DNA of 11,900 nucleotides from NCBI GenBank assembly GCA_030426875.1, contig JAUHXI010000026.1, forward strand, positions 1-11,900, in the 5' to 3' direction. The notes under the pieces are model-generated. The model had not been told where the DNA came from, did no database searches, and saw only the letters and a list, made by a program, of their open reading frames with translations. A program made the position numbers and the translations under genes. Below, piece after piece: positions 1-6,046 of this stretch (position 1 is the first letter of the stretch; each line of letters starts with the position of its first letter). This DNA is from a bacterium (GTDB lineage: Bacteria > Patescibacteriota > Gracilibacteria > UM-FILTER-43-11).

Positions 1-921
1 CCATATTCCAAATAAAGCCCCTAGTAGTATTTGTAAAAATAAGGTTAGTGCAGGGGGTAAACTAACCTTTTGCTTGTAAATAAATGGCAAAATGACATAG
101 CTTTCAGCAATTTGAATTAAGGTGAACAGACCTAAAACCATGAGTGCTTTTTCACTGCTTTGTGACAATCCTAATAAAACAGCAGGGATGGCTGAGATGA
201 GTGGTCCGAAGTTTGGAATAAATGACAGTAAGCCAGCTAGTATACCTAAAATAAGGGCTAATCTGATGTTCAGAATCATGAGTCCAACCACGGTCAATAC
301 ACTGATGATTAACATGGCCAAAAGTTTGGCAAAAAGCCAATGGCTCAATTGTGCATGAGCCTTTTTAAAGAATTCCTTCAGTTTACTTTTTTGCTTATTA
401 AAAAGAGACAGAACGCCAGATTTATAAGTCTTTGGATCCATGCCTATAAATATAGCTAAAATCACCATGACGACCAATGACCCCAACCCTTTTAAGGCGT
501 TTGATGCAGTGAGCAGTCCTAGAGATAGACCTTCGGATTCACTTTTTTTTCGTATAATTTCCATCAGTTTGCGTGACCATTCGGCATTCTGGGCTTTATC
601 CATCAGTAGTTCAAGCGTTTTGGGGAGTTCTTTGATCAACTCATCGATTTGGGAGGAGATACTTGCCCATAAGAATAGGCTAAATAAAACTATTAATCCT
701 AATGCGACCAGTAGCATCAGTCCATAGCAAGTTTTGTAAGATAGTTTGAACTTACTTTGAATCCAATGACTCACATTATAGAATAAAATGGCTAGTAATA
801 TAGCTGCCAGGCCAACAAAAATGACAGATATATTAAAGACTTTTATAAAAGTGATACAGAGTCCGACCACTAATACTATGAAAAGTGTTTCGGTGACTTT
901 ATTAAATGATGTATTGTTCAT
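1..921 (-). CDS. AI-2E family transporter (PerM/YdiK-like permease), 3' end cut by window edge
   Basis: This is an integral membrane protein of the AI-2E/PerM family (PF01594). Members have been linked to autoinducer-2 export, Na+/H+ antiport or other small-solute transport, so the substrate cannot be named here. Reading from ATG at 919-921 gives 307 residues with no stop, and the frame is still open at base 1. Two hydrophobic segments lie in the first 50 residues. A long charged segment follows, containing 'SSQIDELIKELPKTLELL'. The C-terminal half carries the family's signature around residues 230-248, 'GLLSFIPNFGPLISAIPA', and then more membrane helices. Family members are usually about 350 residues, so only a short tail is missing. 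The gene starts 21 bases after the YihY stop and is probably co-transcribed with it. No Shine-Dalgarno sequence precedes the start; TTAAGG is about 20 bases away. The family assignment is firm, the substrate unknown. Confidence 0.9.
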   Translation of the reverse strand, partial: MNNTSFNKVTETLFIVLVVGLCITFIKVFNISVIFVGLAAILLAILFYNVSHWIQSKFKLSYKTCYGLMLLVALGLIVLFSLFLWASISSQIDELIKELPKTLELLMDKAQNAEWSRKLMEIIRKKSESEGLSLGLLTASNALKGLGSLVVMVILAIFIGMDPKTYKSGVLSLFNKQKSKLKEFFKKAHAQLSHWLFAKLLAMLIISVLTVVGLMILNIRLALILGILAGLLSFIPNFGPLISAIPAVLLGLSQSSEKALMVLGLFTLIQIAESYVILPFIYKQKVSLPPALTLFLQILLGALFGIW

Positions 922-942
922 GATTTTGGATTAAGTTGAGCC

Positions 943-1950
943 TTAATTTATAAATTTTTGCCACTGTCTTTTGATCTTTTTTTTGATTATTAATATCCAT
1001 TTGATTAGTTGAAATTCTTTTTTCAATACGGTCTTGATGGCCCACAGTTTTTGCAGGATTTTTGAGCGTGGAGCTAATGACAATATCACCCGTTTATTGT
1101 TTTTTATGGCCACTTTTTCTGGAATGATTTTGAAGCCTTTTTCCTTCATCCAGATATGATTGAATTCAGCCCCAAAAAGTAAGATCAGACTCGAGTAGTA
1201 GATCCATAGTAAAATCGCGATAAAAGACCCCGCCACACCATAGGACGAGAGTCCACCCCCCGTGGTGAGATACCAAGAAATTCCTATTTTACCCACCAAA
1301 AACAATAATCCAGTTAACAGTCCGGCTCTCCAAACATCCGATAGTTTTAGTTTCACATCTGGAAAGTATTGGAATAAAACCATGAATAATAGGCTCATGA
1401 GCCCCAGAGAAATTCCTACCTCTAAAAGAGGGAAGGCATATCGTAAAAATGGTAGAGAGTCACTCAGGAAACGAATCGCAATCGATAAGCCGGTAGAGAG
1501 AATGAACGAAGCGAAGATGAGACCTCCTACAACTAAAACCAACACAAAAGAGAGTAGGCGCTTTTTTAGGGTCACTTTTAGCCCAGAGCTAGGTTTTAGT
1601 TTAACATTCCAAATCACATTGAAGGCATATTGCAATTGATTCAAAACGCCTGTTGCCGCCACAATCAACACGATCCCTCCTAGGATATTTCCCAAAAAAG
1701 ACCCAGACCTATCGCTCAAGCCCTTGATCATAGAGTCAATGATTTCAGCGCTTTCACTGCCAACATTACTCTGTAAAAAAGAAAAAATAGAGCTTTGAAT
1801 CTCAGAAGAATTTAGAAAAATTCCCAACAGGGACATGAGTAATAAGATCAGTGGGGCAATGGAAAAAATAGCGTAATAAGAAAGGGATGCCGCCAACTGA
1901 GGCGTGTGATGTGCTTTGAAGGCTTTAAATACTTTGAGTAAAAGACCCAT
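943..1950 (-). CDS. YihY/BrkB family inner-membrane protein
   Basis: This 335-residue polytopic membrane protein belongs to the YihY/BrkB (UPF0761) family. The family was once wrongly called ribonuclease BN, and its biochemical role is still uncertain. Family hallmarks are visible. An N-terminal 'ASLSYYAIFSIAPLILLL' lies at residues 21-38. A 'GVLNQLQYAFNVIW' segment lies at 101-114. 'YFPDVKLKLSDVWRAGLLTG' lies at 195-214, and 'SSYGVAGSFIAILLWIYYSS' lies at 235-254. About six hydrophobic helices are present. The C-terminal tail, roughly residues 268-335, is strongly basic and probably cytoplasmic, and is longer than in many homologues. The gene begins 38 bases after the mscS-like stop, with no Shine-Dalgarno sequence before the ATG. 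It sits within a minus-strand run of envelope genes, which suggests a shared role in membrane integrity, but that is inference. Confidence 0.9.
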   Translation of the reverse strand: MGLLLKVFKAFKAHHTPQLAASLSYYAIFSIAPLILLLMSLLGIFLNSSEIQSSIFSFLQSNVGSESAEIIDSMIKGLSDRSGSFLGNILGGIVLIVAATGVLNQLQYAFNVIWNVKLKPSSGLKVTLKKRLLSFVLVLVVGGLIFASFILSTGLSIAIRFLSDSLPFLRYAFPLLEVGISLGLMSLLFMVLFQYFPDVKLKLSDVWRAGLLTGLLFLVGKIGISWYLTTGGGLSSYGVAGSFIAILLWIYYSSLILLFGAEFNHIWMKEKGFKIIPEKVAIKNNKRVILSLAPRSKILQKLWAIKTVLKKEFQLIKWILIIKKKIKRQWQKFIN

Positions 1951-1988
1951 GAAATCAAATCATTAAAATTAAAAATAGCAAGCAACTT

Positions 1989-2834
1989 TTATTGGTCTTT
2001 TTGAAGATACACGTTTCGAATCGGGAAAGGAATGTTGATATTGTTTTTAGCAAAGGCGTCTTTTATTTTTTTAACTGCCTTGCTTTTAGCCGATAAATAA
2101 TCAACCTCGTCTTTAAAATCAATCCAAAACCGCAGTTGAAAGTTGATTGAGCTTCCATCAAAGGTGTGATAAAAGACTTCAACCTCTTGAGTGGATGTAT
2201 TGAGTTCATCAATGGATTCTTTGGCAATTTTTTGAGCCTTCTCTAAATCTGTGTCATAAGCCACTCCTACTTCTAGATCTACGCGTCGACTGCCTTTTTG
2301 AGAGTAGTTAACGAGTTTGTTTTGAAAAATGCTTTTATTCGGTATGGTCACCACTTGTCCTTGAAAGGTTTCTAAAACAGTTGTCCTCAAGTCTGAATGA
2401 ATCACCTTGCCCATGGTTTCATCCTTAAGTTCAATGATTTCACCTATTTTAAACGGAGATTGAAAGCTTAGGAGTACGCCTGAAATAAAATTGGATGCAA
2501 TGTCTTGGAAGGCAAAACCCAATGCCAGTCCTAGAACCCCAGCTCCGGCTAGCAACGAAGTCACAGTTTTATCCAGTTGTAAAATACTTAGGGCAATAAA
2601 AAACCCAGTCAATAGAACAACCCATCGTACTATTTTGGAGAGAAGGTATTGAACCTGCTTTCGTTTGTGTAGATGTTTTAACGAGCGTTGTGTTAAAGCT
2701 GAAAGTAGCTTGGCTAGGAACCCAAATATAATGACAATTAAAATGGCTACAGTAAAATTGGGCAACATCTCTAGAGCTTTTTCAAGCCAATGGCTTAATT
2801 TTTCTAAAAGTGTATTGATTACTGTTTTTTCCAA
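1989..2834 (-). CDS. mscS: small-conductance mechanosensitive channel, MscS family
   Basis: This is a homoheptameric tension-gated channel that releases solutes on hypo-osmotic shock. Its 281 residues are close to the 286 of E. coli MscS. Helix TM1 lies at about residues 25-50 and TM2 at 65-88. The pore-lining TM3 at about 92-127 is glycine/alanine-rich ('SLLAGAGVLGLALGFAFQD'), followed by 'SNFISGVLL'. The cytoplasmic beta domain follows with 'LRTTVLETFQGQVVTIPNKS' (149-168) and 'NYSQKG'. The alpha/beta domain ends with 'INIPFPIRNVYL' (266-277). The start is a TTG codon. No ATG occurs in frame between the upstream stop and this point, and the first internal Met (residue 23) would remove the N-terminal helix. 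An ATT codon lies immediately upstream. No Shine-Dalgarno sequence is present. The gene follows the 80-residue coiled-coil gene after 67 bases that contain inverted repeats. Function is secure from sequence; the exact start is less so. Confidence 0.92.
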   Translation of the reverse strand: MEKTVINTLLEKLSHWLEKALEMLPNFTVAILIVIIFGFLAKLLSALTQRSLKHLHKRKQVQYLLSKIVRWVVLLTGFFIALSILQLDKTVTSLLAGAGVLGLALGFAFQDIASNFISGVLLSFQSPFKIGEIIELKDETMGKVIHSDLRTTVLETFQGQVVTIPNKSIFQNKLVNYSQKGSRRVDLEVGVAYDTDLEKAQKIAKESIDELNTSTQEVEVFYHTFDGSSINFQLRFWIDFKDEVDYLSAKSKAVKKIKDAFAKNNINIPFPIRNVYLQKDQ

Positions 2835-2856
2835 AATTTTTTTATTAAAAGCTAAT

Positions 2857-2903
2857 GGGGAGCCACCTGAAAAAGTTGCTTCAGACGACCCCTTTCAACT
2901 TTT
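2857..2903 (-). promoter_or_regulatory. two mutually exclusive hairpins before the mscS-like gene
   Basis: In the minus-strand transcript, AAAAGTTG (2896-2903) can pair perfectly with CAACTTTT (2871-2878) over 8 bp, followed by a further U. Alternatively, GGGG (2889-2892) with CCCC (2857-2860) and CUGAA (2880-2884) with UUCAG (2867-2871) can form a second, longer structure. That structure places CAACTTTT in its loop. The two folds cannot coexist. The first strand overlaps the stop codon of the 80-residue gene, so a terminating ribosome could favour the second fold. Regulation is inference; only the complementarities are seen. Confidence 0.3.
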
Positions 2904-3144
2904 AACTTAGTATTTCATTTATTTTCCTCTCCCAACTGTCCAATGTTGACTTAACCTTTTCGTTTGCAGCGGATAAATTATCGGCCGCTGAGGTTTTTAG
3001 ATCCTCCATGGCTTTTTTAACTTCAACCTCCCTTTTGTCAAGGTCTGCTTTAATTTTAGCATCTGCTTTCAATTCAGTTAATTTTGCTTTTAACTGATCA
3101 TATTTGGCAGCGAATTTTTCTAAATAAGGATTAGTGTCTGACAT
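2902..3144 (-). CDS. small charged coiled-coil protein, unknown function
   Basis: This 80-residue protein has no signal peptide or membrane helix. Nearly all of it (residues 6-77) is predicted by eye to be amphipathic helix rich in Lys, Glu, Asp and Ala, with heptad-like spacing of Leu/Ala/Val ('LEKFAAKYDQLKAKLTELKA'). There is one Trp, near residue 71. It resembles, in composition and length, small cyanobacterial sll1863-type stress proteins and other helical stress proteins, but no specific motif proves kinship. It lies between a holin-like membrane protein gene (40 bases upstream) and mscS (67 bases downstream), all on the minus strand, so it is probably part of the same transcript. It may be a cytoplasmic partner of the membrane proteins. 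The ATG is preceded by an A/T-rich stretch without a Shine-Dalgarno sequence. Confidence 0.75.
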   Translation of the reverse strand: MSDTNPYLEKFAAKYDQLKAKLTELKADAKIKADLDKREVEVKKAMEDLKTSAADNLSAANEKVKSTLDSWERKINEILS

Positions 3145-3184
3145 GATAATAGAAATTAGAATAATAAAAATAAGCCTCGTCTAT

Positions 3185-3520
3185 TTATTTTACAATTTTT
3201 GAAATTGCCGAAGCGATAAACGATACAATGAAACTGAACAATAGAGCCCACCAGAAATTCTCAACTGAAAAGCCATCCACAATGCTTGCAGCAAGTATTA
3301 TGAGTAATCCATTTATAATGAAGGTAAAAAGACCTAGTGTTAGAATGTTAATGGGTAAGGTGAGTAGGACCAATAGAGGTTTTACAAACGCGTTTATGAG
3401 TCCGATGATAAGTGCTGCTATAATGGCCACGCCAGCGCTTTCAACTGTAACACCTGGCAATAAATAGGCGCTTGCGCCAATGGCAAGTGAGAACACAATC
3501 CAGTTAATAATGATGTGCAT
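3185..3520 (-). CDS. four-helix membrane protein of the phage-holin-4 superfamily IV (YvlD-like)
   Basis: This 111-residue protein is composed almost entirely of four transmembrane helices, at about residues 3-21, 29-47, 50-80 and 89-108. It carries the recognisable PF04020 pattern: 'YLLPGVTVES' near residue 19, 'LINAFVKPLLVLLTLPINIL' at 41-60, and 'TLGLFTFIINGLLIILA' at 61-77. These proteins are widespread chromosomal genes. B. subtilis YvlD is one and is tied to envelope stress, so the holin name should not be read as evidence for phage. It is the first gene of a minus-strand envelope run and begins 84 bases from the divergent XRE regulator gene. A near-consensus promoter (3575-3603) lies directly upstream, overlapping inverted repeats. 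Control by the neighbouring repressor is therefore likely but inferred. Confidence 0.88.
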   Translation of the reverse strand: MHIIINWIVFSLAIGASAYLLPGVTVESAGVAIIAALIIGLINAFVKPLLVLLTLPINILTLGLFTFIINGLLIILAASIVDGFSVENFWWALLFSFIVSFIASAISKIVK

Positions 3521-3545
3521 AAAACAATTGAGTTAGTAATAATAG

Positions 3546-3573
3546 TTGACAAATTATATCAATTTGCTAAATT
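3546..3573 (+). promoter_or_regulatory. promoter for the XRE regulator gene
   Basis: TTGACA (3546-3551, 6/6) is followed after 16 bases by TAAATT (3568-3573, 4/6). The start point would be near 3580, giving a leader of about 25 bases with no Shine-Dalgarno sequence. The -10 sits inside the inverted repeat at 3557-3577, so a protein bound there would block it. Confidence 0.55.
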
Positions 3574-3584
3574 GATAATATCAA
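3557..3584. promoter_or_regulatory. nested inverted repeats, candidate XRE operator
   Basis: TATCAATTT (3557-3565) and AAATTGATA (3569-3577) form a perfect 9-bp dyad around a 3-base centre. The right arm's TTGATA (3572-3577) pairs again with TATCAA (3579-3584) around a single A. This gives three half-sites in alternating orientation. An outer pair, TTGACAA (3546-3552) and TTGTCAA (3597-3603), frames the block. Both promoters' -10 boxes fall inside the core. The position next to a helix-turn-helix gene supports an autoregulatory operator; binding itself is inferred. Confidence 0.6.
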
Positions 3585-3603
3585 ATCGATAAATAATTGT
3601 CAA
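3575..3603 (-). promoter_or_regulatory. sigma70-type promoter for the holin-like/mscS operon
   Basis: On the minus strand, TTGACA (3598-3603, 6/6) is followed after 17 bases by TATTAT (3575-3580, 5/6). Predicted transcription starts near 3568, about 48 bases before the ATG at 3520. Its -10 lies between the -10 of the divergent promoter and the XRE start codon, so the two promoters face and overlap each other. Confidence 0.7.
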
Positions 3604-3604
3604 A

Positions 3605-3943
3605 ATGAAAAATAATTTTTATCAAAACGTTGGCAGTAAGATTAAGTCGCTCCGACAAGAAAAAAAAGTATCTCAAAGGTATTTGGCTGAAGCCCTGGGT
3701 AAGAATTCTTCGACTTACATCAATTTGATTGAATCAGGAAAGCGGAAGGTGGGGCTTGAAAAGTTAATTCAAATCTCAGAGGCTCTAAAGGTTGATTTTA
3801 ATGTTTTTATAGAAAAAGAAGATCATCAGTTGGACGCCGAAGCCTTGTTGAAGCTAGCCCTCAATTCTCAGGATGGCTTGTCACAAAGACAAAGAGAAAT
3901 GATCATCGAAATGGTCCACTTTTTTAAGCAAAAGGACCGATGA
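3605..3943 (+). CDS. XRE-family helix-turn-helix transcriptional regulator
   Basis: This 112-residue DNA-binding protein has a Cro/C1-type helix-turn-helix (PF01381/PF12844) at about residues 9-69. The segment 'VSQRYLAEALGKNSSTYINL' (22-41) covers helices 2 and 3, and 'IESGKRKVGLEKLIQISEAL' (42-61) covers the rest of the fold. The C-terminal 40 residues are helical and charged, with leucine spacing that could support dimerisation, and resemble no enzyme or sensor domain I can name. The ATG follows an A-rich sequence without a Shine-Dalgarno motif. Immediately upstream is a block of inverted repeats overlapping both its own promoter and that of the divergent membrane-protein operon. The simplest reading is an autorepressor that also controls that operon. 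The coding sequence contains an A8 run at about 3659-3667 that stays in frame. Confidence 0.92.
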   Translation: MKNNFYQNVGSKIKSLRQEKKVSQRYLAEALGKNSSTYINLIESGKRKVGLEKLIQISEALKVDFNVFIEKEDHQLDAEALLKLALNSQDGLSQRQREMIIEMVHFFKQKDR

Positions 3944-3988
3944 CATTGGCCCCACTGAACCACTCATTAATTTTTTAACTCAAATAAA

Positions 3989-4192
3989 ATGGCTAAAAAA
4001 AACAAGACAGGCATGCGAGGAGATCGCTCCCGTAATGCTTCAGGGCAGCTTCGGGCTAAGCGTAGTGACACGCATGTGGGCACGATTGAAGACCACTATG
4101 GCGTTGATTTTGGAGTTCGCAGCGACATGCACCTGGGCACTCTTCAAAAAAAGAAAGGTGAAGCATCTATAAGTGACCTGCTTGACGAATAG
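3989..4192 (+). CDS. small basic protein with a duplicated RSD-H-GT motif, unknown function
   Basis: This 67-residue soluble protein is not recognised. Its N-terminal third is rich in Lys, Arg and Gly and is probably flexible. Two copies of a short motif follow: 'RSDTHVGTIE' (residues 25-34) and 'RSDMHLGTLQ' (44-53). They are separated by 'DHYGVDFGV', and the protein ends in an acidic helix-like 'SISDLLDE'. The repeated Asp/His pattern could bind nucleic acid or metal, but that is speculation. The gene begins 45 bases after the XRE stop on the same strand and may be co-transcribed with it. It ends with TAG, 43 bases before the end of a convergent gene. No Shine-Dalgarno sequence precedes the ATG (context 'CAAATAAAATG'). 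The good motif conservation between the copies, and the plausible composition, argue that it is a real gene. Confidence 0.7.
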   Translation: MAKKNKTGMRGDRSRNASGQLRAKRSDTHVGTIEDHYGVDFGVRSDMHLGTLQKKKGEASISDLLDE

Positions 4193-4235
4193 GGTGTGTC
4201 TTATTTAGTGAATTCAATCTCATTAAAATTGTACG

Positions 4236-5279
4236 TCACCCACTCACTATTTCCATGAGCTCTGTGTTTCGAATGCCCAAGATAAAATAAGGAACGTCTG
4301 AATCACTGCGCTTCATGATCACCCAATATGGTTCATCTAAAATGAAATGTCTGGGAGTTGGTGGCGGAGGTGGGATAAAGTCTGGTCCGGCAGAAGCTAC
4401 ATCAATTCCAATCATCGCCTCATTTTCAACGCTGGCTCCTGATTCATCCATTTGAAACTTTATTTTTTCATACATCTGAGTGATCATATGATCTTCAAAA
4501 TTTTCATTGGCCAAAAAATTTCCAACGATCTCGGAGTAATCTCGGCGATAATCCAGGCTGATCACAGGTACTTCAAAGGTGTCATTCCATCGCATCATTT
4601 CAATCCCAGAGTGATCATATTCACTTAGGTTCTCCAAAACGTCCTCGGGTCCCTCCATCGAAAAGCCTTTTGCTAAAAACAGCTCATCTTCGGGATCTTG
4701 AAGGGGGAGTTGAATCAAAAATTGATCATCATCCCAATAATGTACAACTTCCACATTTCGGGTTTCATTCGCCTCAAAACCATTGACGGTTTCTCCTTCA
4801 AATTCCACCTCCTTCACTTGAAAGGGCTCTAAATATTCCACTTCTTTCAAAAAATAGGCATAGGCGATGATGTCTTCAGGGGCTAATTTTAAATCTAAAT
4901 CATCAAAGCTTTTTTCTGGGAATTTTTCGCGTGATTCTTGGTTGATTTGATTCACTGTCTCCTGCCCGTAGCCACTTTTTATGTAGTAGCTGGCCTCATC
5001 TAAATCACCTTTTTCAAACACTGGATCATTAAAGGCTTCAACCATTTTAAGGGCAGTGGGGTCTTCTGTTTTTAGAGTGAGAGGTTCTTCTAAAATAGAC
5101 TCGCTCAAATCTGTCCAGGCCAGGTTCATGGCTCCGCCCCATACGTAATTGCCTTCGTAATCACTGCCAACATAACTTCCATTCAATTCCGCTGGTGTGT
5201 TGTTATAAGATTGATCCTGCCCTCCGCAACTGTTGAGGAGTAATGGTGCAAGGAGTAGGAGTAGGAGTGATTTTTTCAT
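4236..5279 (-). CDS. serpin-like lipoprotein (divergent)
   Basis: This 347-residue exported lipoprotein has a signal peptide with a leucine-rich core and the lipobox 'LNSC', placing the lipidated Cys at 18. The mature part matches the serpin layout by eye. 'GGAMNLAWTDLSESIL' (48-63) sits where serpins begin helix A. 'EPFQVKEVEFEG' near 151-162 resembles the central strand region. The end is most telling: 'MDESGASVENEA' (277-288) resembles the hinge, followed by a loop with five prolines (303-307). 'HFILDEPYWVIMKR' (311-324) then resembles the serpin 'FxADHPFLFLI' motif, and 'YFILGIRN' (331-338) resembles the final strand. Serpins are suicide inhibitors of serine or cysteine proteases. Inhibitory activity is not assured, because the hinge lacks the usual short-side-chain run and the loop looks about eight residues long. 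It starts 25 bases after the PsbP-like lipoprotein gene and is probably in its operon. The lipoprotein call is firm; the serpin call is inference. Confidence 0.6.
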   Translation of the reverse strand: MKKSLLLLLLAPLLLNSCGGQDQSYNNTPAELNGSYVGSDYEGNYVWGGAMNLAWTDLSESILEEPLTLKTEDPTALKMVEAFNDPVFEKGDLDEASYYIKSGYGQETVNQINQESREKFPEKSFDDLDLKLAPEDIIAYAYFLKEVEYLEPFQVKEVEFEGETVNGFEANETRNVEVVHYWDDDQFLIQLPLQDPEDELFLAKGFSMEGPEDVLENLSEYDHSGIEMMRWNDTFEVPVISLDYRRDYSEIVGNFLANENFEDHMITQMYEKIKFQMDESGASVENEAMIGIDVASAGPDFIPPPPPTPRHFILDEPYWVIMKRSDSDVPYFILGIRNTELMEIVSG

Positions 5280-5304
5280 ATTTATATCTGTTATTAAAGT
5301 TCTT

Positions 5305-5877
5305 TTATTTAAATCTAAAACTCAAAATCATCTGCCCCACCTCACTCCTTTCCTCTTCCGGAGTGGTCGTCATCATGCCCCCGCTAATGATGTACCCAGT
5401 TTTGCCATTCACCGTATAGAGTTGAATCTTTCGAATCAGCTTTTCCGTCGGGTTAAGTCTAGAATTGTAGATGTGAATCACCCCTGGCACACCCCCCAAG
5501 TCAACCTGTCGCTCATCAATTTTTTCATAATCAACCAAAGTTTGAGCGGCTTGGTTGATATTTGAATTGCCGTACTCCATAGCAGTTCGCTCACTTGTCA
5601 ACTCCTCTCGAGTGATGTTCACATTGGTGAAAAAACCGTCATAGCTCTCGGGGGTAACAAAGCCAACCACCGTTTCATCTGGCATCTCCTCATAAAAATC
5701 AGACGGGGTAATGACCTCCCAAGTTGGATCAATGTCAATCGTAAAAAGGTCTCCCTCATACGTATTTAAATCCACTGAGACCAGCTCCTGTTCATCATCC
5801 CCACCACAGGCGCTCAAGCCAGTGCTCAATAATACCAGAGTCAATACGGCCACTATTTTTTTAAACGCGTCTTTCAT
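5305..5877 (-). CDS. PsbP/Mog1-like (DUF1795-type) lipoprotein
   Basis: This 190-residue exported lipoprotein has a basic N-terminus, a hydrophobic core and the lipobox 'LSAC', with Cys24 followed by 'GGDDEQ'. The mature domain has the order typical of the Mog1/PsbP/DUF1795-like fold. 'LFTIDIDPTWEVI' (44-56) is the first strand and loop. 'ETVVGFVTPE' (68-77) and 'TNVNITREELT' (84-94) follow. 'VPGVIHIYNS' (130-139), 'IQLYTVNGKTGYIISG' (151-166) and a closing 'SEVGQMILSFRFK' (178-190) complete it. Such lipoproteins are common in bacteria with no settled function. An extended -10 promoter (5919-5927) lies about 50 bases upstream of the ATG. The serpin-like lipoprotein gene follows after 25 bases. 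The two products probably share the same membrane face. Confidence 0.8.
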   Translation of the reverse strand: MKDAFKKIVAVLTLVLLSTGLSACGGDDEQELVSVDLNTYEGDLFTIDIDPTWEVITPSDFYEEMPDETVVGFVTPESYDGFFTNVNITREELTSERTAMEYGNSNINQAAQTLVDYEKIDERQVDLGGVPGVIHIYNSRLNPTEKLIRKIQLYTVNGKTGYIISGGMMTTTPEEERSEVGQMILSFRFK

Positions 5878-5918
5878 GTGTTGTCATTTATTTTTTTATT
5901 TTTCCATCACACGCCACC

Positions 5919-5927
5919 ATTATAGCA
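5919..5927 (-). promoter_or_regulatory. extended -10 promoter for the lipoprotein pair
   Basis: The minus strand reads TGC followed by a perfect TATAAT. No good -35 lies 17 bases upstream (TCCTAA at 5942-5947), which suits an extended -10 promoter. Predicted start is near 5912, giving a leader of about 35 bases that is A-rich and has no Shine-Dalgarno motif. Confidence 0.6.
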
Positions 5928-5946
5928 CAAGCCAAGGTGAGTTAGG

Positions 5947-5994
5947 ATGAAAAAACTGATCGTCGCTCACGCAGGTGGGCAAGGTGATTTTTAA
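5947..5994 (+). CDS. possible 15-residue leader peptide upstream of the DUF212 gene
   Basis: The reading frame MKKLIVAHAGGQGDF is preceded by AAGGTG at a spacing of 7 bases, the best Shine-Dalgarno-like sequence in the window. The second half of the frame can form a 6-bp hairpin, GCUCAC with GUGGGC around a GCAG loop (5965-5980). A run of five Ts follows at 5988-5992. CAAGGTGA occurs twice, at about 5934 and 5980. This could be an attenuator-type leader, but no clear plus-strand promoter lies before it, and chance is a real possibility. Confidence 0.2.
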   Translation: MKKLIVAHAGGQGDF

Positions 5995-6016
5995 CCTCAA
6001 ATGACTTCAAAAAGTA

Positions 6017-6025
6017 TGTTAAAAT
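6017..6025 (+). promoter_or_regulatory. extended -10 promoter for the DUF212 gene
   Basis: TG (6017-6018), one T, then TAAAAT (6020-6025, 5/6) forms an extended -10. No convincing -35 is present. The predicted start near 6032 leaves a leader of about 15 bases before the ATG at 6047, with no Shine-Dalgarno sequence. Confidence 0.5.
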
Positions 6026-6046
6026 GAAAGCAAACCCACGTATCAC

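Noticed and set aside
1262..1639. 125-residue plus-strand reading frame opposite the YihY gene
   Set aside because: It is antisense to a well-recognised membrane protein and has no domain or promoter.
3185..3520. Phage holin, hence a prophage remnant
   Set aside because: The family name is historical; these four-helix proteins are common chromosomal genes, and no other phage gene is near.
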